DNA from: Gorillibacterium sp.
GTDB taxonomy: Bacteria; Bacillota; Bacilli; Paenibacillales; NBRC-103111
Assembly: GCA_023511325.1 (NCBI GenBank)
Contig: JAIMBU010000079.1
Location: forward strand, 1-8,497
Reading direction: 5' to 3'
Length of the DNA stretch: 8,497 nucleotides
Shown here: piece after piece, positions 1-5,718 of the stretch
How the letters are laid out: each line of letters begins with the position of its first letter
Numbering within the stretch: position 1 is the stretch's first letter
Notes under the pieces: model-generated
The model's input: the letters and a program-made list of their open reading frames with translations, nothing else
Told to the model about the DNA's origin: nothing
Database searches by the model: none
Translations under genes and position numbers: made by a program

Positions 1-578
1 CGCTTTAGCAGTATTCTGCAGACGATCAGACTGCTCCCACCCATTAGACCGAGAATGAAGGGAGCAAAGCCTAAATAAAGCACGGCTGTCATCGAAATTA
101 GTAGCAGCAGCCAAAGCCCGAGGTAAAGAAACCAACGGTTGAAGCCGGTGCCAAGCAATAGATAGAGGACAGTCAATAGACTTGCGCGGTATAAATCGAC
201 AAATAACAGACCATTCCAGTGAAATAGGATCAACAGCACGGCTGGTAGCAGCAAGAGTGCAGTGAGAAGCACAGTTTGGGTAATAGGTGAGAAGGTAGTT
301 GCTTGGTTAACGTTAACGGTTTGTATCTTTGGTTGTTGTTGAGCGGACGATTTCCGCTTCCTTAACCCCACAAAAGTCAAATAAACGACGCTAGCTGCAA
401 TGGCAAGATAAAAAGAAGTGTCAACTGTCCAAGCAGGTACACCTGACAAAAAAAGCTGACTCATAATCGCAGCTAAAGCCCACTGTATGCCCCAAATGGT
501 CAATAGCGGGAGATAGGGCTCGGCTTTTTCCAGATAAAGTCGAGTTGCTTGCTGATAAGTTAGTAGTGAATGAGCCAT
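1..578 (-). CDS. Polytopic membrane protein of unknown function, C-terminus cut by the window edge
   Basis: Reading the minus strand from the ATG at 578 gives 192 codons with no stop before the window ends, so the C-terminus is missing. A very strong ribosome binding site, AAAGGAGG, lies 8 bases before the ATG and fixes the start. The protein begins MAHSLLTYQQATRLY, then shows about six hydrophobic segments at roughly residues 23-45, 54-72, 103-121, 131-146, 149-170 and 172-190. A polar, basic linker (about residues 72-92, with RKRKSS and a run of Q) separates the first two from the rest. I recognise no catalytic or transport motif, so no function is assigned. It starts 49 bases after the stop of the AraC-family gene on the same strand, so the two are probably co-transcribed, and it may be that regulator's target. 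The reading frame is secure; the function is unknown. Confidence 0.8.
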   Translation of the reverse strand, partial: MAHSLLTYQQATRLYLEKAEPYLPLLTIWGIQWALAAIMSQLFLSGVPAWTVDTSFYLAIAASVVYLTFVGLRKRKSSAQQQPKIQTVNVNQATTFSPITQTVLLTALLLLPAVLLILFHWNGLLFVDLYRASLLTVLYLLLGTGFNRWFLYLGLWLLLLISMTAVLYLGFAPFILGLMGGSSLIVCRILLK

Positions 579-627
579 CAAAGGCACCTCCTTTAGGTCG
601 TACAGAAAAACCGAATGCTATTGATCC

Positions 628-1482
628 TTATGGCGAACCTTTGATTCGGTGTTTTTTGGCGTAGTCTCGCGGAGAAACCCCTTCGATCTTCTTGAAAACC
701 CGACTGAAATAAAACTCATCGGCATACCCTACGCTCTCAGCAATCGGCTTAAGTCGATAGTCTGACAATGCGAGCATTTCTTTGGCACGGTCCACGCGCA
801 GGTGGGTGAGATAGTCGATTGGGCTATAACCAATCGTTTTACGGAAGAGACGAGTATAGTGACTGGGGCTGAGGCCAGCCATTCGGGCCAAATTCTCCAC
901 CGATAATGACTGGCGATAATGAGTGACCATGTAGTCTTGGGTTAGTTCAATGGCAACAGTAGCGTCTCCAGCACTTTTTTGCGCCCGAAAGTCGAGTATG
1001 AGGAAAAGTAATAGCTCCTGAAGAAGGAGGTTACGGCGCATGGCGGTAATATGACCGTGCTGCTGCCAGAGCTGATAAATCTGCTCGAACAGATCAATTA
1101 GACGTGGAGCGTTATGTACGGTATACATTCCACTTAGGGGAAACGGGCTGGTTCTGTTCTCGGGAATAATCCACTGTTCCTTCTCTTCATAAACTTCCGT
1201 ATAATGAAACCGGAGAAAGCTATATTCAAGTAGATCATTCGGATCTGTTGTTCGTTCGACCTTCATGTGAGGCGCAAAGAAAAAAACCTTTCCCGGCTCT
1301 GCTGGATAACGGATACCATCGATGGTGAATAAACCCTTACCTTTTTGGATGATCCATAAGGAATGATATTTGAGCAATAACGGTCCTTGACGCCATTCTG
1401 GCTCTACGTGGATGTGGCCGACAAGAAGGATGGATAGGACAAGCCGGTTCAGCTTAGCGGCGAGTTCTCCCGGGGTAAGCAT
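628..1482 (-). CDS. AraC-family transcriptional regulator (cupin sensor plus double HTH)
   Basis: The 284-residue protein has the usual size and order of an AraC/XylS regulator. An N-terminal sensor region (about 15-160) is rich in beta-type segments, including LWIIQKGKGLFTIDG and PGKVFFFAPHM, typical of the AraC-type cupin ligand pocket. The C-terminal DNA-binding domain (about 185-280) has two helix-turn-helix units: VENLARMAGLSPSHYTRLF (195-213) and LKPIAESVGYADEFYFSRVF (244-263), the latter followed by the family signature KKIEGVSPRDY. Such proteins bind a small ligand, often a sugar or siderophore, and activate nearby genes; the ligand here cannot be told. The start codon is ATG with only a weak purine stretch (GAGAGG) about 12 bases upstream. 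No better in-frame start preserves the sensor domain. It is divergent from mutY, sharing a 118-base upstream region, and leads the membrane-protein gene. The family is certain and the target is inferred. Confidence 0.93.
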   Translation of the reverse strand: MLTPGELAAKLNRLVLSILLVGHIHVEPEWRQGPLLLKYHSLWIIQKGKGLFTIDGIRYPAEPGKVFFFAPHMKVERTTDPNDLLEYSFLRFHYTEVYEEKEQWIIPENRTSPFPLSGMYTVHNAPRLIDLFEQIYQLWQQHGHITAMRRNLLLQELLLFLILDFRAQKSAGDATVAIELTQDYMVTHYRQSLSVENLARMAGLSPSHYTRLFRKTIGYSPIDYLTHLRVDRAKEMLALSDYRLKPIAESVGYADEFYFSRVFKKIEGVSPRDYAKKHRIKGSP

Positions 1483-1600
1483 AGTAGTGATAACCTCTCA
1501 TTCATCGGTTAGAATGTAATCATCTGCTTAGGGATAGTGATTAGTTTTCCTAACAGTATAACAGATAAACCTACTGAAGAAATTGTTAAAAGGAGACTTC

Positions 1601-2824
1601 ATGGAAATTCAACCTCAAGCGATAACAGATGAACGGAAAGCATTTTATGCAAAAGAATTACTGCAGTGGTATCGTGCTAGCAATCGCGATCTGCCCTGGA
1701 GAAAAAATAAAGACCCTTACCGGATCTGGGTATCTGAAATTATGCTACAGCAAACACGGGTGGATACGGTCATCCCTTATTATAATAATTTCATGGACAA
1801 GTTTCCTTCTGTCGAGGCATTGGCAGATGCTCCGGAGGAGGAGGTGCTGAAAGCATGGGAAGGGCTGGGCTATTACTCGCGTGCGCGTAATCTTCAGTCT
1901 GCTGTTCGTGAAGTGAAGGAGGAATATGGCGGAATAGTACCTGATGAGCCTGTTGCAATCTCCTCTCTTAAAGGAGTTGGGCCATACACAGCAGGCGCTA
2001 TTCTTAGCATCGCCTATAACCAGCCTGAGCCTGCGGTGGATGGCAATGTGATGCGTGTGTTATCGCGTTTTTTCCTGCTTACAGATGACATCGCCAAGCC
2101 ATCCACGCGGATAAAAATCGAGAAGCTGGCGCGATCACTGATTCCCGAGGGTGCGGCTGGCGACTTTAACCAAGCGCTTATGGAGCTTGGGGCGACCGTC
2201 TGTACACCTAAGTCGGCCCATTGCTTGCCTTGCCCCGTGATGGAGCACTGTAGCGCCCGCTTAGAGGGGCGCGTGGATGAGCTCCCACTCAAGGCCAAGG
2301 CGAAGCCGCCACGCCCGGAAATCCGCGCAGCGGCGCTGATTGTCGACGCCACGGGGCGTCTACTTATTCGCCGCCGGCCGCAGACCGGGCTGCTCGCGCG
2401 CATGTGGGAGCTGCCACAGGTGGCGCTGCCCGAGATAGCGCTGCTAGAGATGGCGTTACCCGAGGTGGCGTTGCCAGAGGTCACAACCGGAACGCCATCC
2501 GGCGTTCCGGTTGTGACTGCGGCAGCCACGGAGGGGCGCTCACGCGCAGCGGGCGATGCCAGCGCCAATGCCTTGGCGGCTGGGCTCGCGGCCGCAGACG
2601 GGCTGCGCATTGTCCCTGAAGAGTGGCTAACGGATGCGGAGCATACGTTTAGCCACCTGAAGTGGGACATGCGCGTGTACCGCTGCCGGCTAGCTGCACC
2701 AGCGGCAGCAGTCGAGGAACTGCCACCTGGCTATGCCTGGATGGGGCCAGGTGAGCTTTACCGCTATGCCTTCCCGAATCTGTTTCTGCGGATCATCAAC
2801 GAGTTTGGCCCAGCGCAGGAGTAG
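1601..2824 (+). CDS. mutY: Adenine DNA glycosylase MutY (A/G-specific), with unusual C-terminal insert
   Basis: MutY removes adenine mispaired with 8-oxoguanine, preventing G:C to T:A changes. The 407-residue protein shows the family in order: SEIMLQQT with catalytic Glu46; GLGYYSRARNL (88-98); the helix-hairpin-helix LKGVGPYTAG (123-132); VDGNV with catalytic Asp147; and the 4Fe-4S ligands Cys201, 208, 211 and 217 in the spacing C-x6-C-x2-C-x5-C. The C-terminal MutT-like domain, which senses 8-oxoG, starts near residue 240 and has the FSH motif at 350-352. The ATG at 1601 is chosen because AAAAGGAGA lies just upstream; a TTG at 1583 would put this site inside the gene. About 78 residues separate WELP (269-272) from FSH, against roughly 40 in Geobacillus MutY by memory, so there is an insert of about 40 residues, in tandem repeats and Ala/Gly-rich sequence. 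The distal half also looks far more GC-rich than the first half. The enzyme is probably active, since all key residues are intact. Confidence 0.96.
   Translation: MEIQPQAITDERKAFYAKELLQWYRASNRDLPWRKNKDPYRIWVSEIMLQQTRVDTVIPYYNNFMDKFPSVEALADAPEEEVLKAWEGLGYYSRARNLQSAVREVKEEYGGIVPDEPVAISSLKGVGPYTAGAILSIAYNQPEPAVDGNVMRVLSRFFLLTDDIAKPSTRIKIEKLARSLIPEGAAGDFNQALMELGATVCTPKSAHCLPCPVMEHCSARLEGRVDELPLKAKAKPPRPEIRAAALIVDATGRLLIRRRPQTGLLARMWELPQVALPEIALLEMALPEVALPEVTTGTPSGVPVVTAAATEGRSRAAGDASANALAAGLAAADGLRIVPEEWLTDAEHTFSHLKWDMRVYRCRLAAPAAAVEELPPGYAWMGPGELYRYAFPNLFLRIINEFGPAQE
2420..2479 (+). repeat. Four tandem 15-bp repeats inside mutY
   Basis: Four consecutive 15-base units lie in frame at 2420-2434, 2435-2449, 2450-2464 and 2465-2479. 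The pattern is (G/A)T(G/A)GCG(C/T)T(G/A)C(C/T)(C/A)GAG. Each encodes V/I/M-A-L-P/L-E, giving residues 274-293 of MutY. The units differ mostly by silent or conservative changes, which suggests an older expansion kept in frame. They lie between the WELP strand and the FSH loop of the MutT-like domain. Confidence 0.9.
2480..2517. repeat. Perfect 17-bp inverted repeat with 4-base loop inside mutY
   Basis: The left arm GTCACAACCGGAACGCC (2480-2496) and its exact reverse complement (2501-2517) are separated by ATCC. The repeat directly follows the last 15-bp unit and is translated in frame as VTTGTPSGVPVVT. A 17-bp GC-rich stem is far more than chance or codon bias would give. It may be a relic of a small palindromic element. 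No T run follows, so it is not a classic terminator. Confidence 0.92.
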
Positions 2825-2856
2825 GACGTGCATCTTCCTTTCTATAGCCACGTCCT
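2823..2856 (+). terminator. Weak hairpin at the end of mutY
   Basis: AGGACGTG (2823-2830, overlapping the TAG stop) is matched by CACGTCCT (2849-2856) around an 18-base loop. It could slow or end mutY transcription, but it lacks a T run and has a long loop, so a terminator role is only a possibility. Confidence 0.3.
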
Positions 2857-2973
2857 CTGTGAATATTGTCAGTAATGGCCCAACAGATTAATTTAATGCT
2901 ACAAAACCATAACTACTAACGTACCAACTTTTGTTGTGTAAAATGTTTTCAACGGAAAATCATGAGTTGTTAA

Positions 2974-3011
2974 ACATGATAAGATAAGCATGGCGAGTCA
3001 GCTTATCATGT
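2974..3011. repeat. 10-bp perfect inverted repeat with a second nested pairing
   Basis: ACATGATAAG (2974-2983) and CTTATCATGT (3002-3011) are exact reverse complements around an 18-base spacer. An alternative register pairs GATAAGC (2983-2989) with GCTTATC (3001-3007). No T run follows. It could be a protein-binding site or an RNA switch between two pairings; the sequence alone does not decide. Confidence 0.6.
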
Positions 3012-3075
3012 CCACCCTCTATTTAAAGCCTTTGGCGTAATAATTCCAAACCCGTCTACCTATTTGAACCATAAA

Positions 3076-3364
3076 GCAATTTAGCACGATGAAACCGTGC
3101 TAAATCCGCCCCCGAGCCGCTACGCTGTCCGCGCAGAATGAAATAGCGCTGTGGCACAGCACTAAATGGCCCCAAGCGGCCCAACGGTGCAATTTAGCAC
3201 GATGAAACCGTGCTAAATCCGCCCCCGAGCCACTACGCTGTCCGCGCTGAACGAAATAGCGCTGTGGCACAGCACTAAATAGCTCAAAGCGGCCCAACAG
3301 TGCAATTTAGCACGATGAAACCGTGCTAAATCTGCCCCGAGCCGCTACGCTGTCCGCGCTGAAC
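3076..3364. repeat. 113-bp tandem repeat, about 2.6 copies, each full copy with two hairpins
   Basis: Copy 1 is 3076-3188, copy 2 is 3189-3301, and copy 3 (3302-3364) breaks off after 63 bases. Copies 1 and 2 differ at 7 of 113 positions by hand alignment; copy 3 has one base deleted in a C run. Each copy starts with a perfect 10-bp stem, ATTTAGCACG / CGTGCTAAAT, around ATGAAAC (3079-3105 in copy 1). Each full copy also has a near-perfect hairpin TAGCGCTGTG / CACAGCACTA (3144-3164). The GC-rich spacer contains CCGCTACGCTGTCCGCGC. Copies are contiguous without unique spacers, so this is not a CRISPR array. It looks like an intergenic repeat family, but whether other copies exist elsewhere in the genome cannot be seen here. 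Confidence 0.95.
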
Positions 3365-3500
3365 TAAAAAGTCTTATCACGGCAGCCACCTTAACCACTA
3401 AATGAATAAAATTTATCTTATCTTAAGCTTGAGTTTGAATAAAAGGGGTAGACTAACTTTGGGGGTTACTTCCCCTACATACCGGAAAGGAAGGGAAAAC

Positions 3501-4295
3501 ATGGCTACTCAGTCAAGTAAGTGGATTGTCGGAGGGTTAGCCCTTACTCTTGCCCTGGGCGGAGGAGGGATGGTCTATGCAGCAGAAGGTACAGAGGTGT
3601 TGTCGGCGTCCATCGTTCAAGCACAACCGGAGATAGCTGTCGACAAGCTTGCTACAGCACTTAAGCCTGACCAGCAGCTTAGAGAGAGACAAACGGATAC
3701 TCAACGTTCGCTGAATAAAGGTGAACATCGGTCTGACGGGTCTGCTGGAGAACATCGTTCCTATGTGGACGCGGCAGCTGTTATCGGACTTACGGTCGAT
3801 GAATTAAAGGAGCAACTAAAGTCTGGTAAAAGTCTAGCCGATGTCGCCTTAGAAAAAGGGATCACTAAAGATAAGCTGATCGTAGAGCTAACCACGAAAA
3901 CAACGGTCAGGCTGGACGAGGCGGTCAAAAATGGCAAGATGACCAAAGAAACCGCTGAACGATTGAAAAGTAAATTGGCTGACAAATGGACAAAACGTGT
4001 GGAGACCAAAGGCTTGACATTCGCCGACAAAGGTCCTAAGCATGACGGTCGAATGCATAAGATGGGTGGACAATTTGCCCGGATTGCTGCCATCATTGGC
4101 ATATCCAAGGATGAGTTGGACAAACAACTGCAGGAAGGCAAAAGCCTAGCGGAGATTGCTTCAGCTCACGGAATAACCCGGGATGAACTGATTGCGAAGA
4201 TCAAGGAAGATTTAACCCCGATGCTGGAGAAAATGATTGATGCTAAGCATGCTACCAAAACGGAACCCAAAGCATCTGACAGTATAAAGAAGTAA
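3501..4295 (+). CDS. Secreted protein with duplicated SLA(D/E)(V/I)A helical motif, function unknown
   Basis: The ATG at 3501 is preceded by AAGGAAGGG at a good distance and directly opens a signal peptide: a short polar start with K7, a hydrophobic core (residues 9-25), and VYA-A, a likely signal peptidase I site after A27. An in-frame ATG at 3402 has no comparable site and would bury the signal peptide. The mature part has a charged linker (45-87), then two copies of one motif. Copy 1 (about 92-130) contains IGLTVDELKEQLKSGKSLAD; copy 2 (about 195-234) contains IGISKDELDKQLQEGKSLAE. Each is followed by a GIT(K/R)D(K/E)LI helix. Between them lies a lysine-rich helix (137-171) with DEAVKNGKMTKETAERL, like the small helical repeats of other secreted Firmicutes proteins. 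The tail is lysine-rich. It probably acts outside the membrane or in the wall; no enzyme motif is seen. It stands alone between non-coding regions. Confidence 0.9.
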   Translation: MATQSSKWIVGGLALTLALGGGGMVYAAEGTEVLSASIVQAQPEIAVDKLATALKPDQQLRERQTDTQRSLNKGEHRSDGSAGEHRSYVDAAAVIGLTVDELKEQLKSGKSLADVALEKGITKDKLIVELTTKTTVRLDEAVKNGKMTKETAERLKSKLADKWTKRVETKGLTFADKGPKHDGRMHKMGGQFARIAAIIGISKDELDKQLQEGKSLAEIASAHGITRDELIAKIKEDLTPMLEKMIDAKHATKTEPKASDSIKK

Positions 4296-4348
4296 GAAGT
4301 AGCGGTTAACCTTAAAAGCATCTGAAAACCAACTGTGTTATGTCAAGC

Positions 4349-4376
4349 TTTTGAATACTTTGAAGTTTGTTATATT
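4349..4376 (+). promoter_or_regulatory. Possible extended -10 promoter for the RNA candidate
   Basis: TTTTGA (4349-4354), a 16-base spacer and TATATT (4371-4376), with TG one base before the -10 hexamer, resemble an extended -10 sigma-A promoter. Transcription would begin near 4383, just before the first hairpin of the structured element. The -35 box is poor, so the call rests mostly on the -10 region and its position. Confidence 0.4.
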
Positions 4377-4382
4377 GCAAAA

Positions 4383-4542
4383 AACCATAACCAATAAGCC
4401 TCCATAGCATGGAACTTTATGGAGGCTTATAACTGAAGAGTGTAGGGTTGTCCTTTTTTAAGCATAGCGTAGACGTGATGAAAGTAGCTTGTCGTTGCAA
4501 GCAATCATGGCTGCTTTATGGGACTTCCCTACGCTCTTTTTT
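4383..4542 (+). ncRNA. Candidate small structured RNA ending in a T run
   Basis: This unannotated stretch folds well by eye. A first hairpin has a perfect 13-bp stem: ATAAGCCTCCATA (4394-4406) with 4418-4430. A long second hairpin is closed by AGAGTGTAGGG (4437-4447) with CCCTACGCTCT (4527-4537), 11 pairs including one G-U. It continues through a symmetric TT/TT internal loop into GTCC/GGAC (4450-4453, 4521-4524), then AAGCA/TGCTT (4460-4464, 4512-4516), CGTGAT/ATCATG (4474-4479, 4504-4509) and GCTTG/CAAGC (4487-4491, 4498-4502), with a six-base loop. Six T's (4537-4542) follow the closing stem, as at an intrinsic terminator on the plus strand. A possible promoter lies just upstream. I do not recognise an RNA family. 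Alternatives are an elaborate terminator for the preceding gene or the old leader of the broken gene that follows. Confidence 0.5.
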
Positions 4543-4566
4543 CTATCGTAAAAATGAGGAAATAAT

Positions 4567-4748
4567 GTGAATGTGGACCAAGATATTTTAGATAGAATTA
4601 AACAAATTAATTGGTTTACTAATTGCGGACAGGTTATGCAGAAAGAACTTCAGATTAGTCAAACATATGTTCATAATTGGATTGAGGCCAAAAAATACTT
4701 TGTGGTTGGAAGGGAAAATGGCCAACGGGCAACTTAATAATTTATTGG
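4567..4748 (+). pseudogene. Internally deleted, frameshifted remnant of an uncharacterised Bacillales protein
   Basis: A GTG at 4567 with GAGGA six bases upstream opens a 56-codon frame ending at 4735-4737. It begins MNVDQDILDRIKQINWFTNC and reaches NWIEAKKYF. Just after KKY, the frame shifted by two bases reads CGWKGKWPTGNLIIYW (4701-4748). From memory, an INWF(x)N(x)G start, a central NW-(x)-EA-KYY region and a C-terminal CGW(x)GKWP(x)GNLIIY end belong to a single family of uncharacterised, longer cytosolic proteins in Bacillus and Paenibacillus. The simplest reading is that a large middle part was deleted at about 4699, joining the two ends out of frame. The short frame could still be translated, but is unlikely to work as the parent did. 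The family identity is recalled, not searched. Confidence 0.6.
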
Positions 4749-4769
4749 AAGAAAATTGTCTCCAGATAC

Positions 4770-4820
4770 CCAAAAAGTCCTCCAGTTCCACTTTTATCGT
4801 GGTCTTGGAGGACTTTTTGG
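4770..4820. terminator. Strong bidirectional intrinsic terminator before the sodA stop
   Basis: A perfect 15-bp stem pairs CCAAAAAGTCCTCCA (4770-4784) with 4806-4820, and an inner CCAC/GTGG (4788-4791, 4799-4802) closes a 7-base loop. The stem ends in A5 on one side and T5 on the other, so a T run is produced in both directions. It can end transcripts of the remnant gene on the plus strand and of sodA on the minus strand (its stop is 26 bases away). Confidence 0.85.
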
Positions 4821-4845
4821 TTTAATTCTGGGATTAGCAACGCTA

Positions 4846-5454
4846 TTATTTTGCTGCTGAGTAACGATTATTTACTTCGTCCCAATTGATCAAATTCCAG
4901 AAAGCGCCGATATAGTCTGGACGTTTGTTTTGGAATTTCAGGTAGTAAGCATGCTCCCACACGTCTAGACCAAGAACCGGGGTTGCCCCCTCAGACAATG
5001 GACTGTCCTGGTTCGCTGTGCTAGTCACAATAAGCTTGCCAGCTTTGACAGCGAGCCATGCCCAGCCACTACCGAAGCGGGTTGTAGCAGCTTTAGCGAA
5101 ATCTTCTTTGAATTTGGCATAACCACCAAGCTCACTTTCGATTGCCTTAGCGATTGCACCTGTAGGTTCGCCGCCACCATTGGGGCTAAGCACAAGCCAG
5201 AAAAGGGAATGGTTTGCATGTCCGCCGCCGTTGTTACGAACGGCAGTGCGAATGGCTTCTGGAACGGCATCGAGGTTAGCGATGAGTGCCTCAATAGATT
5301 TATCTTTCAGTTCAGGAGCACTTTCCAAAGCAGCATTCAAATTATTAACGTAAGCTGCATGGTGACGATCATGGTGAATCTCCATTGTTAAAGCATCAAA
5401 ATGCGGTTCTAAAGCATCATTGGCGTAAGGTAGAGATGGTAATTGATGAGCCAT
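4846..5454 (-). CDS. sodA: Superoxide dismutase, Mn/Fe family, probably Mn type
   Basis: SodA turns superoxide into oxygen and hydrogen peroxide in the cytoplasm. The 202-residue protein is the normal length for the iron/manganese family. It has the N-terminal helical domain with [15 protein letters not shown] and the C-terminal alpha/beta domain. The four metal ligands can be placed at His27, His82 ([11 protein letters not shown]), Asp164 and His168 (LDVWEHAYY). Gly77 and Gln149 (in ANQDSPL) match the pattern usual for manganese enzymes rather than iron ones. The start is set by AGGAGGG six bases before the ATG. A good promoter lies about 50 bases upstream, and the gene is followed by a bidirectional terminator, so it is a single-gene unit. 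Nothing is missing or odd; the protein should be active. Metal choice is inferred from residues only. Confidence 0.97.
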   Translation of the reverse strand: MAHQLPSLPYANDALEPHFDALTMEIHHDRHHAAYVNNLNAALESAPELKDKSIEALIANLDAVPEAIRTAVRNNGGGHANHSLFWLVLSPNGGGEPTGAIAKAIESELGGYAKFKEDFAKAATTRFGSGWAWLAVKAGKLIVTSTANQDSPLSEGATPVLGLDVWEHAYYLKFQNKRPDYIGAFWNLINWDEVNNRYSAAK

Positions 5455-5505
5455 GTGAATCCCTCCTGGTATGTAAAATTTGGTTTGAAGATGACTTCTC
5501 TATTC

Positions 5506-5534
5506 ATTATAAACATTTTAGCCTTGTGTTGCAA
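5506..5534 (-). promoter_or_regulatory. sodA promoter (sigma-A type)
   Basis: On the minus strand, TTGCAA (plus positions 5529-5534) and a perfect TATAAT (5506-5511) are separated by exactly 17 bases. Transcription would start near 5499, leaving a 5' leader of about 45 bases before the sodA ATG. No obvious PerR or Fur box overlaps it. Confidence 0.85.
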
Positions 5535-5690
5535 AGATCATTGACTTTTTTTAAAACTCCCCGATAAAAAGCGGTTTATTGAGCAAAAGAGTCAATATTT
5601 GCCGAGAGTTAGGCGGATTGTTCGGGTAGCCAGATTTCTCGACACCAAATTACAATTTATGAAAATCAGCCTCATTATCGAGAGAAACGA

Positions 5691-5704
5691 TGTAAGCGGT
5701 TAAT
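5691..5704 (+). promoter_or_regulatory. cre-like site 1 (CcpA)
   Basis: TGTAAGCGGTTAAT matches the catabolite-responsive element TGWAANCGNTNWCA at all specified positions except the last two. It abuts a second site in the opposite orientation. It lies about 135 bases before the GNAT start and about 150 bases behind the sodA -35 box. Confidence 0.45.
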
Positions 5705-5718
5705 ATAAAGCGCTTTCA
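5705..5718 (-). promoter_or_regulatory. cre-like site 2 (CcpA), inverted to site 1
   Basis: Read on the minus strand, TGAAAGCGCTTTAT has the core TGAAAGCGCTTT, typical of CcpA sites, and differs from the consensus only in the last two bases. Together with site 1 it forms an imperfect 28-bp palindrome, 11 of 14 positions matching. Another LacI-family repressor could be the real binder. Confidence 0.5.

Larger units (their letters stand above)
2825..3500. other. Long non-coding region between mutY and the secreted-protein gene
   Basis: No credible gene is seen in these 676 bases on either strand. The region holds the hairpin overlapping the mutY stop, an inverted repeat at 2974-3011, the 113-bp tandem repeats at 3076-3364, and an AT-rich leader (3365-3480) that presumably carries the promoter of the downstream gene, although no clear -35/-10 pair could be picked. 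A short open frame on the minus strand (3100-3297) only reads through the repeats. Confidence 0.7.

Noticed and set aside
1583..1600. TTG start for MutY
   Set aside because: The AAAAGGAGA site lies inside this stretch, positioned for the ATG at 1601.
2014..2670. Long minus-strand open frame opposite mutY
   Set aside because: It is a shadow of the GC-rich coding strand. Its serine/alanine-rich translation has no domain, and all MutY catalytic motifs are on the plus strand.
3100..3297. Open frame of 65 codons on the minus strand across the repeats
   Set aside because: It only reflects the repeat sequence, has no ribosome binding site, and would give a repeated peptide without recognisable character.
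3076..3364. Possible CRISPR array
   Set aside because: The units are 113 bases long, contiguous and nearly identical throughout. There are no unique spacers of regular length and no cas genes.
3402..3500. Upstream start for the secreted protein
   Set aside because: The extra 33 residues would precede a typical signal peptide, and the clear ribosome binding site is directly before 3501.
4437..4537. Miniature transposable element with 11-bp terminal inverted repeats
   Set aside because: No target-site duplication flanks the arms, and the internal helices and T run fit an RNA hairpin better.
4383..4542. Known riboswitch or T-box leader
   Set aside because: I looked for T-box, SAM, TPP, purine, preQ1, lysine and cyclic di-GMP signatures and saw none. 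A covariance search would be needed to exclude rarer classes.
4588..4791. Minus-strand open frame of 67 codons over the remnant gene
   Set aside because: It runs through the terminator and is opposite the recognisable remnant; no ribosome binding site is evident.
5560..5580. Third cre-like site or PerR box near the sodA promoter (ATAAACCGCTTTTTAT on the minus strand)
   Set aside because: It matches the cre consensus poorly at the ends and does not match the PerR box pattern.
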